From the NCBI RefSeq assembly GCF_012274265.1, contig NZ_JAANYY010000003.1:372001-436000 (forward strand): a stretch of DNA of 64,000 nucleotides. The letters run 5' to 3'. Both the position numbers and the translations under genes were made by a program. Positions 49,904-58,693 of this stretch are shown here, piece after piece (position 1 is the stretch's first letter; each line of letters opens with the position of its first letter). The notes under the pieces were generated by a model. That model was not told where the DNA came from. It saw only the letters and a list, made by a program, of their open reading frames with translations, and did no database searches. Source of the DNA: Sphingopyxis microcysteis. GTDB lineage: Bacteria > Pseudomonadota > Alphaproteobacteria > Sphingomonadales > Sphingomonadaceae.

Positions 49904-52900
49904 GGCATATCCTCCACTTTACCTGTTCTGATTGATCGGTTTTTTCGCTCCGCCGCGGCCTGTTCTGCCGACAGGATCTGACCGAGCGAAAGATCGCCGA
50001 TGGCGGGGACGTTGATGTCGGCATCGGGCAGCGCCTCTTCTGACCCGATGCCAATGGCCACCATGCCCGCCGCATGGATGGCCGAAATTCCGGCGCGGGC
50101 GTCCTCGACGCCCACGCAGTCCCGGGGGGACAGGCCCATGCCCGCGGCACAGGCCAGGAAAATGTCGGGCGCGGGCTTGGCGTTCGCCACCGCCCCCGCG
50201 TCGGCAATGAAATCGAACGCGTCGGCGATACCCAGCAGGCGCACGACGTCGCGCGCGTTGCGGCTGGCCGAGGCAAGTCCGATCTTCAGCCCGGCGGCAC
50301 GCAGGTCGGCGAACAGCCCTTCCACGCCATCGAACAGATTGGCGGGCGAATAGCCCCTGAGCCGCGCAACATAGCTGGCGTTTTTTTCGGCGAGCATCGC
50401 CTCGAACTTCGGCTGCGCGACCGCCTTGCCCGACTGGTCGAGAATCAGCCGCAGCGATCCGGCGCGATCGACGCCCTTCAGCGCATGGTTGGCGTCGCGG
50501 TCGAACGTCAGCCCGTGCGCGTCGGCAAGCGCCTGCCACGCGTGGTAATGATCCTCGGCGGTGTCCGTCAGCACCCCGTCGAGGTCAAAGATCACGCCCT
50601 TCAGCGCCGGGCGGACCATCGTCACCGGCTCGCTGCCCACCGCCAGCGGGCGGCCATGGTCCAGAATATCGACCGGCGCCCCCGCCAGCAGGCGATAGGT
50701 AGAGCCCGCGGCATCGACCGCCAGCTCGATCGTGCTGCCGCGCCATTGCAGGCGAAAGCGATAACCGGTCCAAGCGGTGGGCAGCTGCGGGCGAAACGAC
50801 GGCACCGCGCCGTCGAGGCGCAGTCCGCCCCACCCCTGCGCCAGCACCAGCCAGCTGCCCGCCAGCGCCGCCATATGCAGCCCGTGCGACGTGTTGCCGT
50901 GGCGATCCTCCAGATCGACAAAGGCGCATTCGCCGAGGAAAGCGAGCGCCGCGGCCTCGTCGCCCAGCCGCGCCGCCGCGATCGCGAACGATACCGACGA
51001 CAGCGTCGAATCATGCGTGGTGACCCCGGCATAAAAATCGAAATTGCGCCGCTGCCGCGCCAGTGGCATCGCGGTCAGGTCCATCGCCATCGCCTGCACG
51101 ACATTGCCCTGCTTCGCGACCTGGTGGCGGAACAGGATCATCGGGTGATAGCGCATCAACAGCGGCCCATGGCCATCACCCGCCGCCCATCCCGGCAGTT
51201 TGGGGCGGCCCAGAAACGCATCGTCCTGCGGATTGATGCCAAGCTCGGCATCGACCGGCAGCCACATCGCCGCCGCCGCGCGGCGCCATTCGGTCGCTTC
51301 GGCGTCGCTCACATCCACCGCGCCCGCTTGGCCGCGGCCGCTGCTGCGCAGCCAGTCCGCGGTGTCGGCGGCATAGGCCAGATGGCGACGCGCGATCGCG
51401 TTGGTGTAAAAATCATTGTCGACCAGCGCCGAATATTCGTCGGGTCCGGTCACGCCGTGGATGCAAAAGGCGCCGCCGCGCCGCGGATCGAATGCGCCGA
51501 TCTCCATCCAGATGCGCGCGGTGTCGAACAGCATCGGCGCCGCCTGGCTAAGGAAATCATCATCGCCGGTCGCCGCGACATACAGCGCCAGCGCATAGGC
51601 GATGTCGCCATTGATATGATATTGCGCCGACCCCGTCGGATAGTGCGACGAACATTCGTCGCCGCCGATCGTCCGCCACGGATAGAGCGCGCCCCGGCTG
51701 TGGCCGAGCGCCTTGGCATGTGCCCGCGCGCGGTCGAGCTTGCCGATGCGATAGGCCAGCAAGGTGCGCGCTTTCGCGGGCGCCTGCAACGCCAGCACCG
51801 GCAGCATGAAGGTTTCGGCGTCCCAGAAATAATGACCCTCATACCCCTCGCCGGTCAGCCCCTTGGCGCCGATGCTGTGCCTGGGATCGCGGCTCGCCGA
51901 CTGGTGGAGCTGGAACAGGTTGAAGCGCAGCGCGCCGGCAAGTTCGTCGTCACCATCGATCGCGAGGTCGGCATTGCCCCACAGCTGCGCCAACGCCGCG
52001 CGCTGCGCCTCGGCAATCGTGTCGAAATCGGTCGGTGCATCGTCCAGCACGGCAAGATCGACCGGGTGGCCGCGCGCGGCAGCCAGCACGACCACCCGGT
52101 CGATCGTCAGGACGCCGCCGGCGACCAGCTCGCCCTGCACGACATGCCCGCCCACCACCGCGGCGACCGGCGCGGCGGGGCAAGTGACATGCTGCGCATA
52201 GGCAAGCTCGACGGCGTCCTGCGCGAACCGGGTGACCGATGACGGGTCGCCCGGCAGGGGGGAAAGCATCGCCCACGCCGGGCGCAGCCGCGCCGAAATG
52301 CGCGGATCATCGGCGTCGGCGCCGGTCGGGGCGGCGCTGTCGGCGCCAAAGGTCAGCGTCGCGGTCAAGGCACCGCCGAAATCGAGGGGGCGAATATCGA
52401 TGCGCGACGCGACGCACGCCGCACCCGCCAGCGGCACGATCCGCGCGGCGGCAATCTCGATCCGGCGCCCATCGGCCAGCCGCCACCGCGTCACACGGTT
52501 CAATGTGCCTTTGGCAAGATTGAGCGTGGTTTCGGTGTCGGCAACTTCGGCGGCGGCAAAATCGACCGGCGCGCCGTCGATCGCCAGTCGCAGCAGCACC
52601 GGGCTGGGGCACGCGATCCGCGTATCGGTCGCGCTCGCATAGCCGGGGAAGCTTTCGTGATAATCGATCGGGCGGCGGACATAGGCGTCGGGCAGATAGG
52701 CCGCGGGCGCTGTCGCCAGCTCGTCGACCACCCCTTCGACGCCGACCAGCCCGTTCGCCAGCGCAAACAGCGCCGCCGCCTGCGCCCCGGTGGCATCGGC
52801 GCCGCGGCGGACGAGCGTCGTCACCCCGGCGCCATTCGGCGCCGCCGGTATCGCGCCTGCGCCAGACTGCGCTGACGCCACTACGCCCAGACTGTGTTCG

Positions 52901-52911
52901 GAAATCGCCAC
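49897..52911 (-). CDS. GH65 disaccharide phosphorylase fused to beta-phosphoglucomutase
   Basis: A GTG at 52911 opens a protein of 1004 residues. Residues 1 to about 765 are a glycoside hydrolase family 65 phosphorylase (maltose, trehalose, kojibiose or nigerose type) with the general acid Glu492 in TGPDEYSALVDNDFYTN and the phosphate-binding GVTTHDSTLS. Residues about 770-990 are a HAD-family beta-phosphoglucomutase with nucleophile Asp776 and Asp778 in IFDLDGVLTD, and GVEDARAGI. Together they would turn a disaccharide plus phosphate into glucose and glucose-6-phosphate via beta-glucose-1-phosphate. These are usually separate genes. The 3' end overlaps the receptor gene. Confidence 0.95.
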   Translation of the reverse strand: MAISEHSLGVVASAQSGAGAIPAAPNGAGVTTLVRRGADATGAQAAALFALANGLVGVEGVVDELATAPAAYLPDAYVRRPIDYHESFPGYASATDTRIACPSPVLLRLAIDGAPVDFAAAEVADTETTLNLAKGTLNRVTRWRLADGRRIEIAAARIVPLAGAACVASRIDIRPLDFGGALTATLTFGADSAAPTGADADDPRISARLRPAWAMLSPLPGDPSSVTRFAQDAVELAYAQHVTCPAAPVAAVVGGHVVQGELVAGGVLTIDRVVVLAAARGHPVDLAVLDDAPTDFDTIAEAQRAALAQLWGNADLAIDGDDELAGALRFNLFQLHQSASRDPRHSIGAKGLTGEGYEGHYFWDAETFMLPVLALQAPAKARTLLAYRIGKLDRARAHAKALGHSRGALYPWRTIGGDECSSHYPTGSAQYHINGDIAYALALYVAATGDDDFLSQAAPMLFDTARIWMEIGAFDPRRGGAFCIHGVTGPDEYSALVDNDFYTNAIARRHLAYAADTADWLRSSGRGQAGAVDVSDAEATEWRRAAAAMWLPVDAELGINPQDDAFLGRPKLPGWAAGDGHGPLLMRYHPMILFRHQVAKQGNVVQAMAMDLTAMPLARQRRNFDFYAGVTTHDSTLSSVSFAIAAARLGDEAAALAFLGECAFVDLEDRHGNTSHGLHMAALAGSWLVLAQGWGGLRLDGAVPSFRPQLPTAWTGYRFRLQWRGSTIELAVDAAGSTYRLLAGAPVDILDHGRPLAVGSEPVTMVRPALKGVIFDLDGVLTDTAEDHYHAWQALADAHGLTFDRDANHALKGVDRAGSLRLILDQSGKAVAQPKFEAMLAEKNASYVARLRGYSPANLFDGVEGLFADLRAAGLKIGLASASRNARDVVRLLGIADAFDFIADAGAVANAKPAPDIFLACAAGMGLSPRDCVGVEDARAGISAIHAAGMVAIGIGSEEALPDADINVPAIGDLSLGQILSAEQAAAERKNRSIRTGKVEDMPC

Positions 52912-52966
52912 CGCATCCTCATCCCGGCACGGGCTGCTCGGCCCCTGCTCTGGAACGGGGTGTCCC

Positions 52967-53006
52967 GCAAAATGGTATCGATGTCAAGGTATCGATACCA
53001 TTTTGC
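52967..53006 (-). promoter_or_regulatory. LacI-type operator upstream of the GH65 fusion gene
   Basis: GCAAAATGGTATCGAT (52967-52982) and ATCGATACCATTTTGC (52991-53006) are perfect 16-bp inverted arms around 8 bp. The right part holds the 12-bp palindrome GGTATCGATACC (52989-53000), which has the central CG typical of LacI-family sites. It lies 56 bp upstream of the GTG start and 41 bp after the LacI gene's stop codon. Confidence 0.75.
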
Positions 53007-53046
53007 CTTTCAGGTCACGCTGTGCGGCACTTTCGCAACCTTCCGG

Positions 53047-54045
53047 CTAACTCTCGCGAACGATCAATTCGACCGGCATCGCCCGCGAATCCACGGCTTT
53101 TCCAGCCACCAGATCGAGCACCTTCTCGGCCAGCAATTCGCCGCCCACGCCCCAATCCTGGCGGATGCTGGTCAGCGGCGGCGAGAACAGTCCCGCCCCC
53201 GGCGAATCATCGAACCCGACGACCGACACCGCACCGGGAACATCATGCCCCCGCGCCCGCAGCGCCTCGATCGCCCCCATCGCAATCGCGTCGCTGCTCG
53301 CAAAAATGCCGTCGAAGCCCGGCGCCGCGCCGTCCAGCAACGGCGCCACCGCCTCGCGCCCCGCCGCGACCGTGAAGGCGCAGGGAATATTGGCGACGAT
53401 CGCGGCATCGGTCCCAGCGAGTCCGTCGCGAAAGCCGTTCAGCCGGTCCTCGGCCTCGCCATGCTCAGCGTCGCCCAGGAACAACAGCCGCCGCCGCCCG
53501 CGACCCACCAGATATTCGGCCGCCAGCCGCCCGCCTTCGCGATTGTCGCTGCCAACGACGATACGCTCCGGCGGGCCATGCGCGGCGCCCCAGACCACAT
53601 AGGGCAGGCCCGTCGCCGCGATCACCGCCGCCGCGTCGTCATGCACACCCTGCCCCAGCAGGATCACCCCGTCGGCCGACGGCGGCGCCTCGGAAAACAG
53701 GTCGATCGTCGTCAGCACCATATTCTGCCCCGCCGCGGTCAGCTGTTGCAGGATGCCGCCCAGCAACAGCAGCGGATAAGGCTCGCTCATCAACCGTTCG
53801 TGCGACGGCGTCATTTCAATGACCACCGCGATCGTGCGCGTGCGCTGTTGCCGCAAATTGCGCGCCGACACGTTGAGCCGGTACCCCATCCGCTCGGCGG
53901 TCTCGCGGATCAGAGCGCGTGTGCTCTCTTTCACCGTCGAATGGTTCGACAGCGCCCGCGAAACGGTGATCTTCGCAACCCCCAGTTCGCGCGCGACATC
54001 CGCCATGGTCGGCCGCGCGCCGTCGCCGGGCTTGTCCCTGCTCAT
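53047..54045 (-). CDS. LacI-family regulator of the alpha-glucoside locus
   Basis: The ATG at 54045 gives 332 residues starting just before the helix-turn-helix (TMADVARELGVAKITVSRAL); upstream in-frame codons lack family similarity. The hinge helix is ERMGYRLNVSARNLRQQ, followed by an effector domain (IAVVIEMTPS to IVRES) with DAIAMGAIEALRARG. The gene is directly upstream of the GH65-receptor unit, with a palindromic operator between them, so it very likely represses these genes until an alpha-glucoside is present. The inducer is not known. Confidence 0.94.
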   Translation of the reverse strand: MSRDKPGDGARPTMADVARELGVAKITVSRALSNHSTVKESTRALIRETAERMGYRLNVSARNLRQQRTRTIAVVIEMTPSHERLMSEPYPLLLLGGILQQLTAAGQNMVLTTIDLFSEAPPSADGVILLGQGVHDDAAAVIAATGLPYVVWGAAHGPPERIVVGSDNREGGRLAAEYLVGRGRRRLLFLGDAEHGEAEDRLNGFRDGLAGTDAAIVANIPCAFTVAAGREAVAPLLDGAAPGFDGIFASSDAIAMGAIEALRARGHDVPGAVSVVGFDDSPGAGLFSPPLTSIRQDWGVGGELLAEKVLDLVAGKAVDSRAMPVELIVRES

Positions 54046-54202
54046 CCGCAGTTCCGCGAGGCGATGGATAGCGAAGGATCGGTGCACGCAAGCATGCGCA
54101 CCCCCTAACCATTGACCGGTGGCTTTCACAAGCGGCTTCGCAAGGCCGCGGAGCGGGTTAGGGGATCCCGGTTTCAACGATTGCAGTCAAATGGGGACCG
54201 GC

Positions 54203-54278
54203 TGGTGGGCGCTGACGGGCTCGAACCGCCGACCCTCTCGGTGTAAACGAGATGCTCTACCAACTGAGCTAAGCGCCC
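54203..54278 (-). tRNA. tRNA-Val (anticodon TAC)
   Basis: On the minus strand the 76-nt sequence begins GGGCGCTTAGCTCAGTTGG and ends with an encoded CCA. Acceptor stem GGGCGCT/AGCGCCC pairs perfectly, the anticodon stem is TCTCG/CGAGA with loop TTTACAC (anticodon TAC), and the T-arm has the GGTTCGAGCC-type loop. No integrase or repeat suggests use as an attachment site. Confidence 0.97.
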
Positions 54279-54350
54279 CCGGGAATGTCGCCATGTGCCG
54301 GGAAGCGCGCCCCTGCCACAAGCGGCGCGCGGTGGCAAGCGCGTGCGCCC

Positions 54351-55409
54351 TTATTCCTCCAGCGCCTCGAAATAGCGCGCGAGCGCGTCGTACGCCCCTT
54401 CGGCCAGCGCGATGAAGATGCGGCGCCCGTCGTGCGGATCAGCATCGCGCACGAACAGCCCGGCGTCGGTCATCGTCTTGATCCAGCGCAGCGCGGTCGT
54501 TGCAGGAACCGCCGCGGCGATGCACAGGCTCGACACCGACACCGGCTGGCGCTCCAGCCGCGCCGCGTACAGGTCGAGCAGCATGTCCCACGCGGGATCG
54601 GCGAACAGGTCAGCGGGAAAATATTGTTCGCGCATCCGCCGCTGGCGCAGCATCCGCCGCACCGCCTTGGCGCGTTGCCGGTCGAGCGTCCGTTCTTCGG
54701 GAACAAAGCTGCGCGGCATCGCGGCAAAATCGCGCGAGGGCGAACGCAGTTGCCCCGGATAGTCGTCCATATCTTCGCCGCGCGGGACAAACCCCGTCGG
54801 CGCACCGGACAAGCCGCCGCGTTGCCCCGCCAGATCGCCGAGCAATCGCGAGATGCGCGCCACCTCGTCCTGCAACCGGTCGATCCGCTCCATGGCATCG
54901 TCGCGAGCGATGTCGTGCAACACCCCGTGCCGGGTCCGCCGCGCCGCTGCCAGCGCGACCAGCTTGTCCGTCGGGTCGGCATCGACCAGGAACTGGGCAT
55001 TGAGCGCCGCCGGAATGGCCGCCACGACGCGGTCAAGCGCGGTGAGCGACGTTTCGCAAATCAGGCGGCATTCCTGCTCGCCCGCCGCCGCGCAAATGTC
55101 CGCGAGCGTCGCACCGTCCACCGTATCCGCCGCCGCGAGCCATATGATGTCGAGCAACCCGCTGTGCCGGATATAGCCTGCCGCGCGCGCCGCGGGCAGC
55201 ATATTGGCAAGCCGTATGTCGCCGAGCTCCGCCATCGCGGGCAATGCCGAAGGCGGGCCGACGAACAACAAGGGTGACGCCGCGCCGCTGCGCATTCGCC
55301 CGCCAATTTGCGGCGGCCAGGCGGCGGCCGTGTCGATACCGCCGAACGGAACCGTCGACAGCCCCGATCGCTGCGGTGCTTCATGGTCGATCATGCTCAT
55401 AGTCCCCAT
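54351..55409 (-). CDS. Winged-helix (MarR-like) regulator with long N-terminal region
   Basis: The ATG at 55409 follows GGAG at 10 bp and gives 352 residues; ATGs at 55400 and 55394 are alternatives. The C-terminal 100 residues form a winged helix: LDLYAARLERQPVSVSSLCI, AAAVPATTALRWIKTMTDAG and FVRDADPHDGRRIFIALAEG, as in MarR-type regulators. The N-terminal region (about 40-190) has alternating strands and helices with LLFVGPP and LADICAAAGEQECRLI that resemble a nucleotide- or receiver-like fold, and no known family. The protein type recurs in sphingomonads. Its target is unknown. A divergent 218-bp region precedes the nuclease gene. Confidence 0.85.
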   Translation of the reverse strand: MGTMSMIDHEAPQRSGLSTVPFGGIDTAAAWPPQIGGRMRSGAASPLLFVGPPSALPAMAELGDIRLANMLPAARAAGYIRHSGLLDIIWLAAADTVDGATLADICAAAGEQECRLICETSLTALDRVVAAIPAALNAQFLVDADPTDKLVALAAARRTRHGVLHDIARDDAMERIDRLQDEVARISRLLGDLAGQRGGLSGAPTGFVPRGEDMDDYPGQLRSPSRDFAAMPRSFVPEERTLDRQRAKAVRRMLRQRRMREQYFPADLFADPAWDMLLDLYAARLERQPVSVSSLCIAAAVPATTALRWIKTMTDAGLFVRDADPHDGRRIFIALAEGAYDALARYFEALEE

Positions 55410-55627
55410 TTCATCGCTCCACCTTGGCGTAACTATGTCGTCATTTCGGCGCCATTCACCTTTTGTTCGCTCCTCTTTGCCGCCGATATGGACCCGTCCG
55501 ATCGCCACTTCGCGAGTCGGCGGGGATCGAGCGCCGGGAAGTTGATCCATTTTGGACACGGTTTGTTCTCATCGTCAACCGATATTTCACCCTTGCCAAG
55601 CGGTGACCACGCGGTCAGGCGCGTGCA

Positions 55628-56209
55628 ATGGTCCGTCCCCGCTTTCTCCCTACCCGGCTACACTGGCGGCGGCGCCTTCGTTCGCTGCTGGCGCTGCTGC
55701 TGATCGCGGCAATGGCGATGATCGCGTGGACCTGGCTGCCATCGCCGGTGCATGTGGTGCCGCTCGTCCATGTCATCGACGGCGACAGCCTGACCGTGCG
55801 GCAAGGCGACGGGCCGGTGACGATCCGCCTGACCGGGATCGATGCCGCCGAATATCGTCAGGATTGCGCGCGCCGCGACGCGCGCCGCTGGCCGTGCGGG
55901 CGCGACGCGCGAACCGCGCTGGAGAAATTGGCAGGCCGCGCTCCGCTGCATTGCGAGCTCGCCGCGAAGGACCGTTACGACCGCACCCTCGCCACATGCC
56001 GCACCCGTCCCTCCCCCGACGGTATCGACCTTGGGGCCGAGATGGTGCGGCTGGGCTGGGCAGTGGCGACCAGCGATGATTATCTGCCCGAAGAAGCCGA
56101 AGCGCAGGCGCAGCGCCGCGGCATTTGGCAGGGCGATTTTGTGCGCCCCGCCGCGTGGCGCGCCGCGCACGAGCGCCCTGCAACTTTGCTGACGGCGCCC
56201 GACGCCTAG
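55628..56209 (+). CDS. Membrane-anchored thermonuclease (SNase) family protein
   Basis: The 193-residue protein starts with basic residues and a hydrophobic segment (about 17-36), acting as a signal anchor, followed by a staphylococcal-nuclease-like OB fold. The opening VIDGDSLTVR, ITG-type IRLTGIDAAEYRQ and DRYDRTLATC motifs match SNase proteins, including the catalytic Asp and Arg positions. It should cut nucleic acid outside the cytoplasm. The four cysteines (in DCARR, PCGR, HCEL, TCRT) may form disulfides. It lies 51 bp upstream of fluC. Confidence 0.9.
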   Translation: MVRPRFLPTRLHWRRRLRSLLALLLIAAMAMIAWTWLPSPVHVVPLVHVIDGDSLTVRQGDGPVTIRLTGIDAAEYRQDCARRDARRWPCGRDARTALEKLAGRAPLHCELAAKDRYDRTLATCRTRPSPDGIDLGAEMVRLGWAVATSDDYLPEEAEAQAQRRGIWQGDFVRPAAWRAAHERPATLLTAPDA

Positions 56210-56260
56210 CCGCAACGCACCCGCTATGCCTCGCCGCCGTTTCCGGCTAGGGCGAGCAGC

Positions 56261-56641
56261 ATGAACAGCCTGTTTCCCGTCATGATCGGCGGCGCGATCG
56301 GCGCCGGTGCCCGCCATCTGGTGGGACAGGCGATGCTTGCGCGGCTTGGTCCCGGCTTCCCCTGGTGGACGCTGGCGATCAATATCGCGGGCAGCCTGCT
56401 GATGGGCCTGCTCATCGGCGCGCTGGCGCGCGGCGACGGAGTCAACGATACGCTACGACTCTTCGTCGGCGTTGGGGTACTCGGCGGCTTCACCACCTTT
56501 TCCTCTTTCAGCATGGAATTCTGGATGCTCTTCGAACGCGGCCAGACCGCGCAGGCCTTTGCCTATGTCCTTGCGTCGGCGGTCGGCGCGATCTTCGCCT
56601 GCGGGCTCGGCCTCTTCCTGATGCGGCAGGTGCCGGCATGA
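56261..56641 (+). CDS. crcB: Fluoride channel FluC (CrcB)
   Basis: The 126-residue membrane protein has four transmembrane segments. Family motifs are GGAIGAGARHLVG at the start, NIAGSLLMGLLIGAL with the conserved Asn, and GVLGGFTTFSSFSMEF, which lines the fluoride pore. Two copies form a dual-topology channel that exports fluoride. The stop overlaps the next gene's start (ATGA). No fluoride riboswitch was recognised in the 51-bp gap before it. Confidence 0.95.
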   Translation: MNSLFPVMIGGAIGAGARHLVGQAMLARLGPGFPWWTLAINIAGSLLMGLLIGALARGDGVNDTLRLFVGVGVLGGFTTFSSFSMEFWMLFERGQTAQAFAYVLASAVGAIFACGLGLFLMRQVPA

Positions 56642-57840
56642 GCGAGCCGAAGACCAAGCTCGACGGCGCGACGATCGCCGAGGAGGACGACGGCATCCGG
56701 CTCGACCGCTGGTTCAAGCGCCACCGCGAAGGCACGCCGCACGCGCTGCTCGCGCGCTGGGCGCGTTCGGGCCAGCTGACCCTCGACGGCAAAAAAGCCG
56801 ATGTGTCCGATCGCATCGCCGCAGGGCAAAAGCTGGTCATGCCGACGCCGCCGGTCGAAACCGCGGCGCGCCCGGCGCGCAAGGGTCGCCCGCTGACCGA
56901 CGCCGACGTCGAACTGGCGACCGGCATGATGATCCACCGCGACGCAAGCGCGATCGTGATCAACAAATTGCCCGGCCTCGCGACGCAGGGCGGCACCAAG
57001 ACCGAGCAACATGTCGATGGCCTGCTCGACGCGTTGAAATTCGACGGCCCGACGCGTCCCAAGCTCGTCCACCGGCTCGACAAGGACACGTCGGGCGCGC
57101 TGCTGATCGCGCGCACTCCGCGCGCCGCGGCCTATTTCGCCAAAAGCTTTTCCAACCGCAGCGCGCGCAAGACCTATTGGGCGATCATCGTCGGGGTTCC
57201 CGACATCCAGCAGGGCGAAATCGACCTGCCGCTGGCCAAGCAGCCGGGGTCGGGCGGCGAAAAAATGCACGTCCACGACGATGGCCTGCCGTCGAAGACG
57301 CGCTACCGCGTGATTGAGCGCGCGGGCAACAGCGCGGCGTGGGTCGAACTCCAGCCGCTGACCGGGCGCACCCACCAGCTGCGCGTCCATATGGCGGCGA
57401 TCGGTCACCCGATTGTCGGCGACGGCAAATATGGGGGCAAGGGGGCGTTCCTGACCGGGACGATCAGCCGCAAGATGCACCTGCATAGTCGTCGGCTGCG
57501 CATCGACCATCCCGACGGCGGCGCGATCGACGTTAGCGCCGAGGTGCCCGATCATTTCGCCGCCAGCCTCGACGCGCTCGGCTTCGATCCGCTGCTCGGC
57601 GAGATCGGGACCGACGATGTCGCCAAAGGGCCGCCGCCGAAAGCCGCGGCAAAGGCCGCCGCCAAGGCGCATAGCAAACAGATCCGCAAGGCGCGGCGCG
57701 GCGAGCGCCGCGGACGGACCGCGACGAGCAAGCCGACCGACCATGTCGGCAAGCCGAAGCCCAAGGCCAAGCCCGGCAAACCCGCGAGCCGCAAGCCCGG
57801 CGCGAAAAAGCCGCCCCCGCGCCCCGCCCGGCCCCGCTGA
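56638..57840 (+). CDS. RluA-family 23S rRNA pseudouridine synthase with a basic tail
   Basis: The ATG at 56638 overlaps the fluC stop and gives 400 residues. An S4-like domain (residues 15-75, IRLDRWFKRH and LARWARSGQLTLDG) precedes the catalytic domain with the active Asp in HRLDKDTSGALLIART and TGRTHQLRVHMAAIGHPIVG. It resembles RluC. The last 80 residues are a Lys/Arg/Pro/Ala-rich tail (KPKPKAKPGKPASRKPG) that may bind RNA. It isomerises uridines in 23S rRNA; the exact positions are not predictable. The gene is translationally coupled on both sides. Confidence 0.94.
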   Translation: MSEPKTKLDGATIAEEDDGIRLDRWFKRHREGTPHALLARWARSGQLTLDGKKADVSDRIAAGQKLVMPTPPVETAARPARKGRPLTDADVELATGMMIHRDASAIVINKLPGLATQGGTKTEQHVDGLLDALKFDGPTRPKLVHRLDKDTSGALLIARTPRAAAYFAKSFSNRSARKTYWAIIVGVPDIQQGEIDLPLAKQPGSGGEKMHVHDDGLPSKTRYRVIERAGNSAAWVELQPLTGRTHQLRVHMAAIGHPIVGDGKYGGKGAFLTGTISRKMHLHSRRLRIDHPDGGAIDVSAEVPDHFAASLDALGFDPLLGEIGTDDVAKGPPPKAAAKAAAKAHSKQIRKARRGERRGRTATSKPTDHVGKPKPKAKPGKPASRKPGAKKPPPRPARPR

Positions 57841-58460
57841 TGCATCCGAACAGCGCCTTTCGGCCAAAGCAGGACGATCTGGCCGAACTGCTCGTGCGCG
57901 AGATCGGCTTTGCCGCGATCTTCGCCGCCACGCCCGACGGGCCGCGCGTCGCGCATGCGCCGTTGGTGTTCTCTGACGACGCCGCGACGCTGCAATTCCA
58001 CCTCGCGCGCGGCAATGCGTTGACGCGGCATCTCGACGGCGCAACGGCGCTCGCCGTCGTGCAGGGGCCCGACGCCTATGTCAGCGCCAGCTGGTACGAA
58101 ACGCCCGATCAGGTGCCAACGTGGAACTATGTCGCGGTCGAAATGGAGGGTACCGTCAGCAAGCTGGACGACGCCGCACTCATCGCGCAGCTCGACACGC
58201 TCTCGGCGATCCATGAAGCGCGCGTCGGGGCAAACCCGCCATGGACGCGCGGCAAGATGAACCCGGCGCTGTTCAGCAAGATGACCGGCGCCATCGTCGG
58301 CTTTGAAATGCGGATCACCGCTTGGCGCCCGACGATCAAACTGTCGCAGAACAAGTCCGCCGACGAACGCGAGCGCGTCGCCGCGGGGGTCGAAGCGACC
58401 GGCCACGGCGCGCTTGCCCAGTTGATGCGCCGCCTCGGCGGCGATAGGGACAGCGCATGA
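57840..58460 (+). CDS. PaiB-family FMN-binding protein
   Basis: The ATG at 57840 overlaps the preceding stop by one base (TGATG). The 206-residue protein matches the PaiB/FMN_bind_2 family: MHPNSAFRPKQ opening, GPDAYVSASWYETPDQVPTW and NYVAVEMEG, and a later GFEMRITAWRPTIKLSQNKS. Family members are split-barrel flavin-binding proteins, originally described as negative regulators in Bacillus. The reaction is not known. It shares a strongly overlapping operon with a pseudouridine synthase and ATP12. Confidence 0.92.
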   Translation: MHPNSAFRPKQDDLAELLVREIGFAAIFAATPDGPRVAHAPLVFSDDAATLQFHLARGNALTRHLDGATALAVVQGPDAYVSASWYETPDQVPTWNYVAVEMEGTVSKLDDAALIAQLDTLSAIHEARVGANPPWTRGKMNPALFSKMTGAIVGFEMRITAWRPTIKLSQNKSADERERVAAGVEATGHGALAQLMRRLGGDRDSA

Positions 58461-58693
58461 CCCGGCCCGACGATACCCTCGCCAAAAAGCGCTTCTTTGC
58501 GATGACGATCATGCGCCTGATGGGCGTCGCCTTCATCGCGATCGGCTTTATCCTGATCAGCGGCGGCTTCACGCTCGCGGGCCAGCCGACCGACCGCTGG
58601 ATCGGCGCCGCGATCGTGCTGGTCGGCGCGTTCGATTTCGCGGTGATGCCCCTGCTGCTCGCGCGCCGCTGGCGCTCTCCCAAAGACCTGTGA
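58457..58693 (+). CDS. Small two-segment membrane protein
   Basis: The 78-residue protein overlaps its neighbours at both ends by 4 bp (ATGA upstream, GTGA downstream). It has two hydrophobic segments, about residues 14-36 (FFAMTIMRLMGVAFIAIGFI) and 46-68, with a charged start and end. No family is recognised. Its position between PaiB and ATP12 genes suggests a co-expressed function, which remains unknown. Confidence 0.8.
   Translation: MTRPDDTLAKKRFFAMTIMRLMGVAFIAIGFILISGGFTLAGQPTDRWIGAAIVLVGAFDFAVMPLLLARRWRSPKDL

Noticed and set aside
54203-54278. tRNA-Val as an integration site of a genomic island
   Set aside because: No integrase, no repeated tRNA end and no shift in gene type were seen on either side.
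56210-56260. Fluoride riboswitch before crcB
   Set aside because: The 51-bp gap is too short and shows no conserved pseudoknot elements of that riboswitch class.
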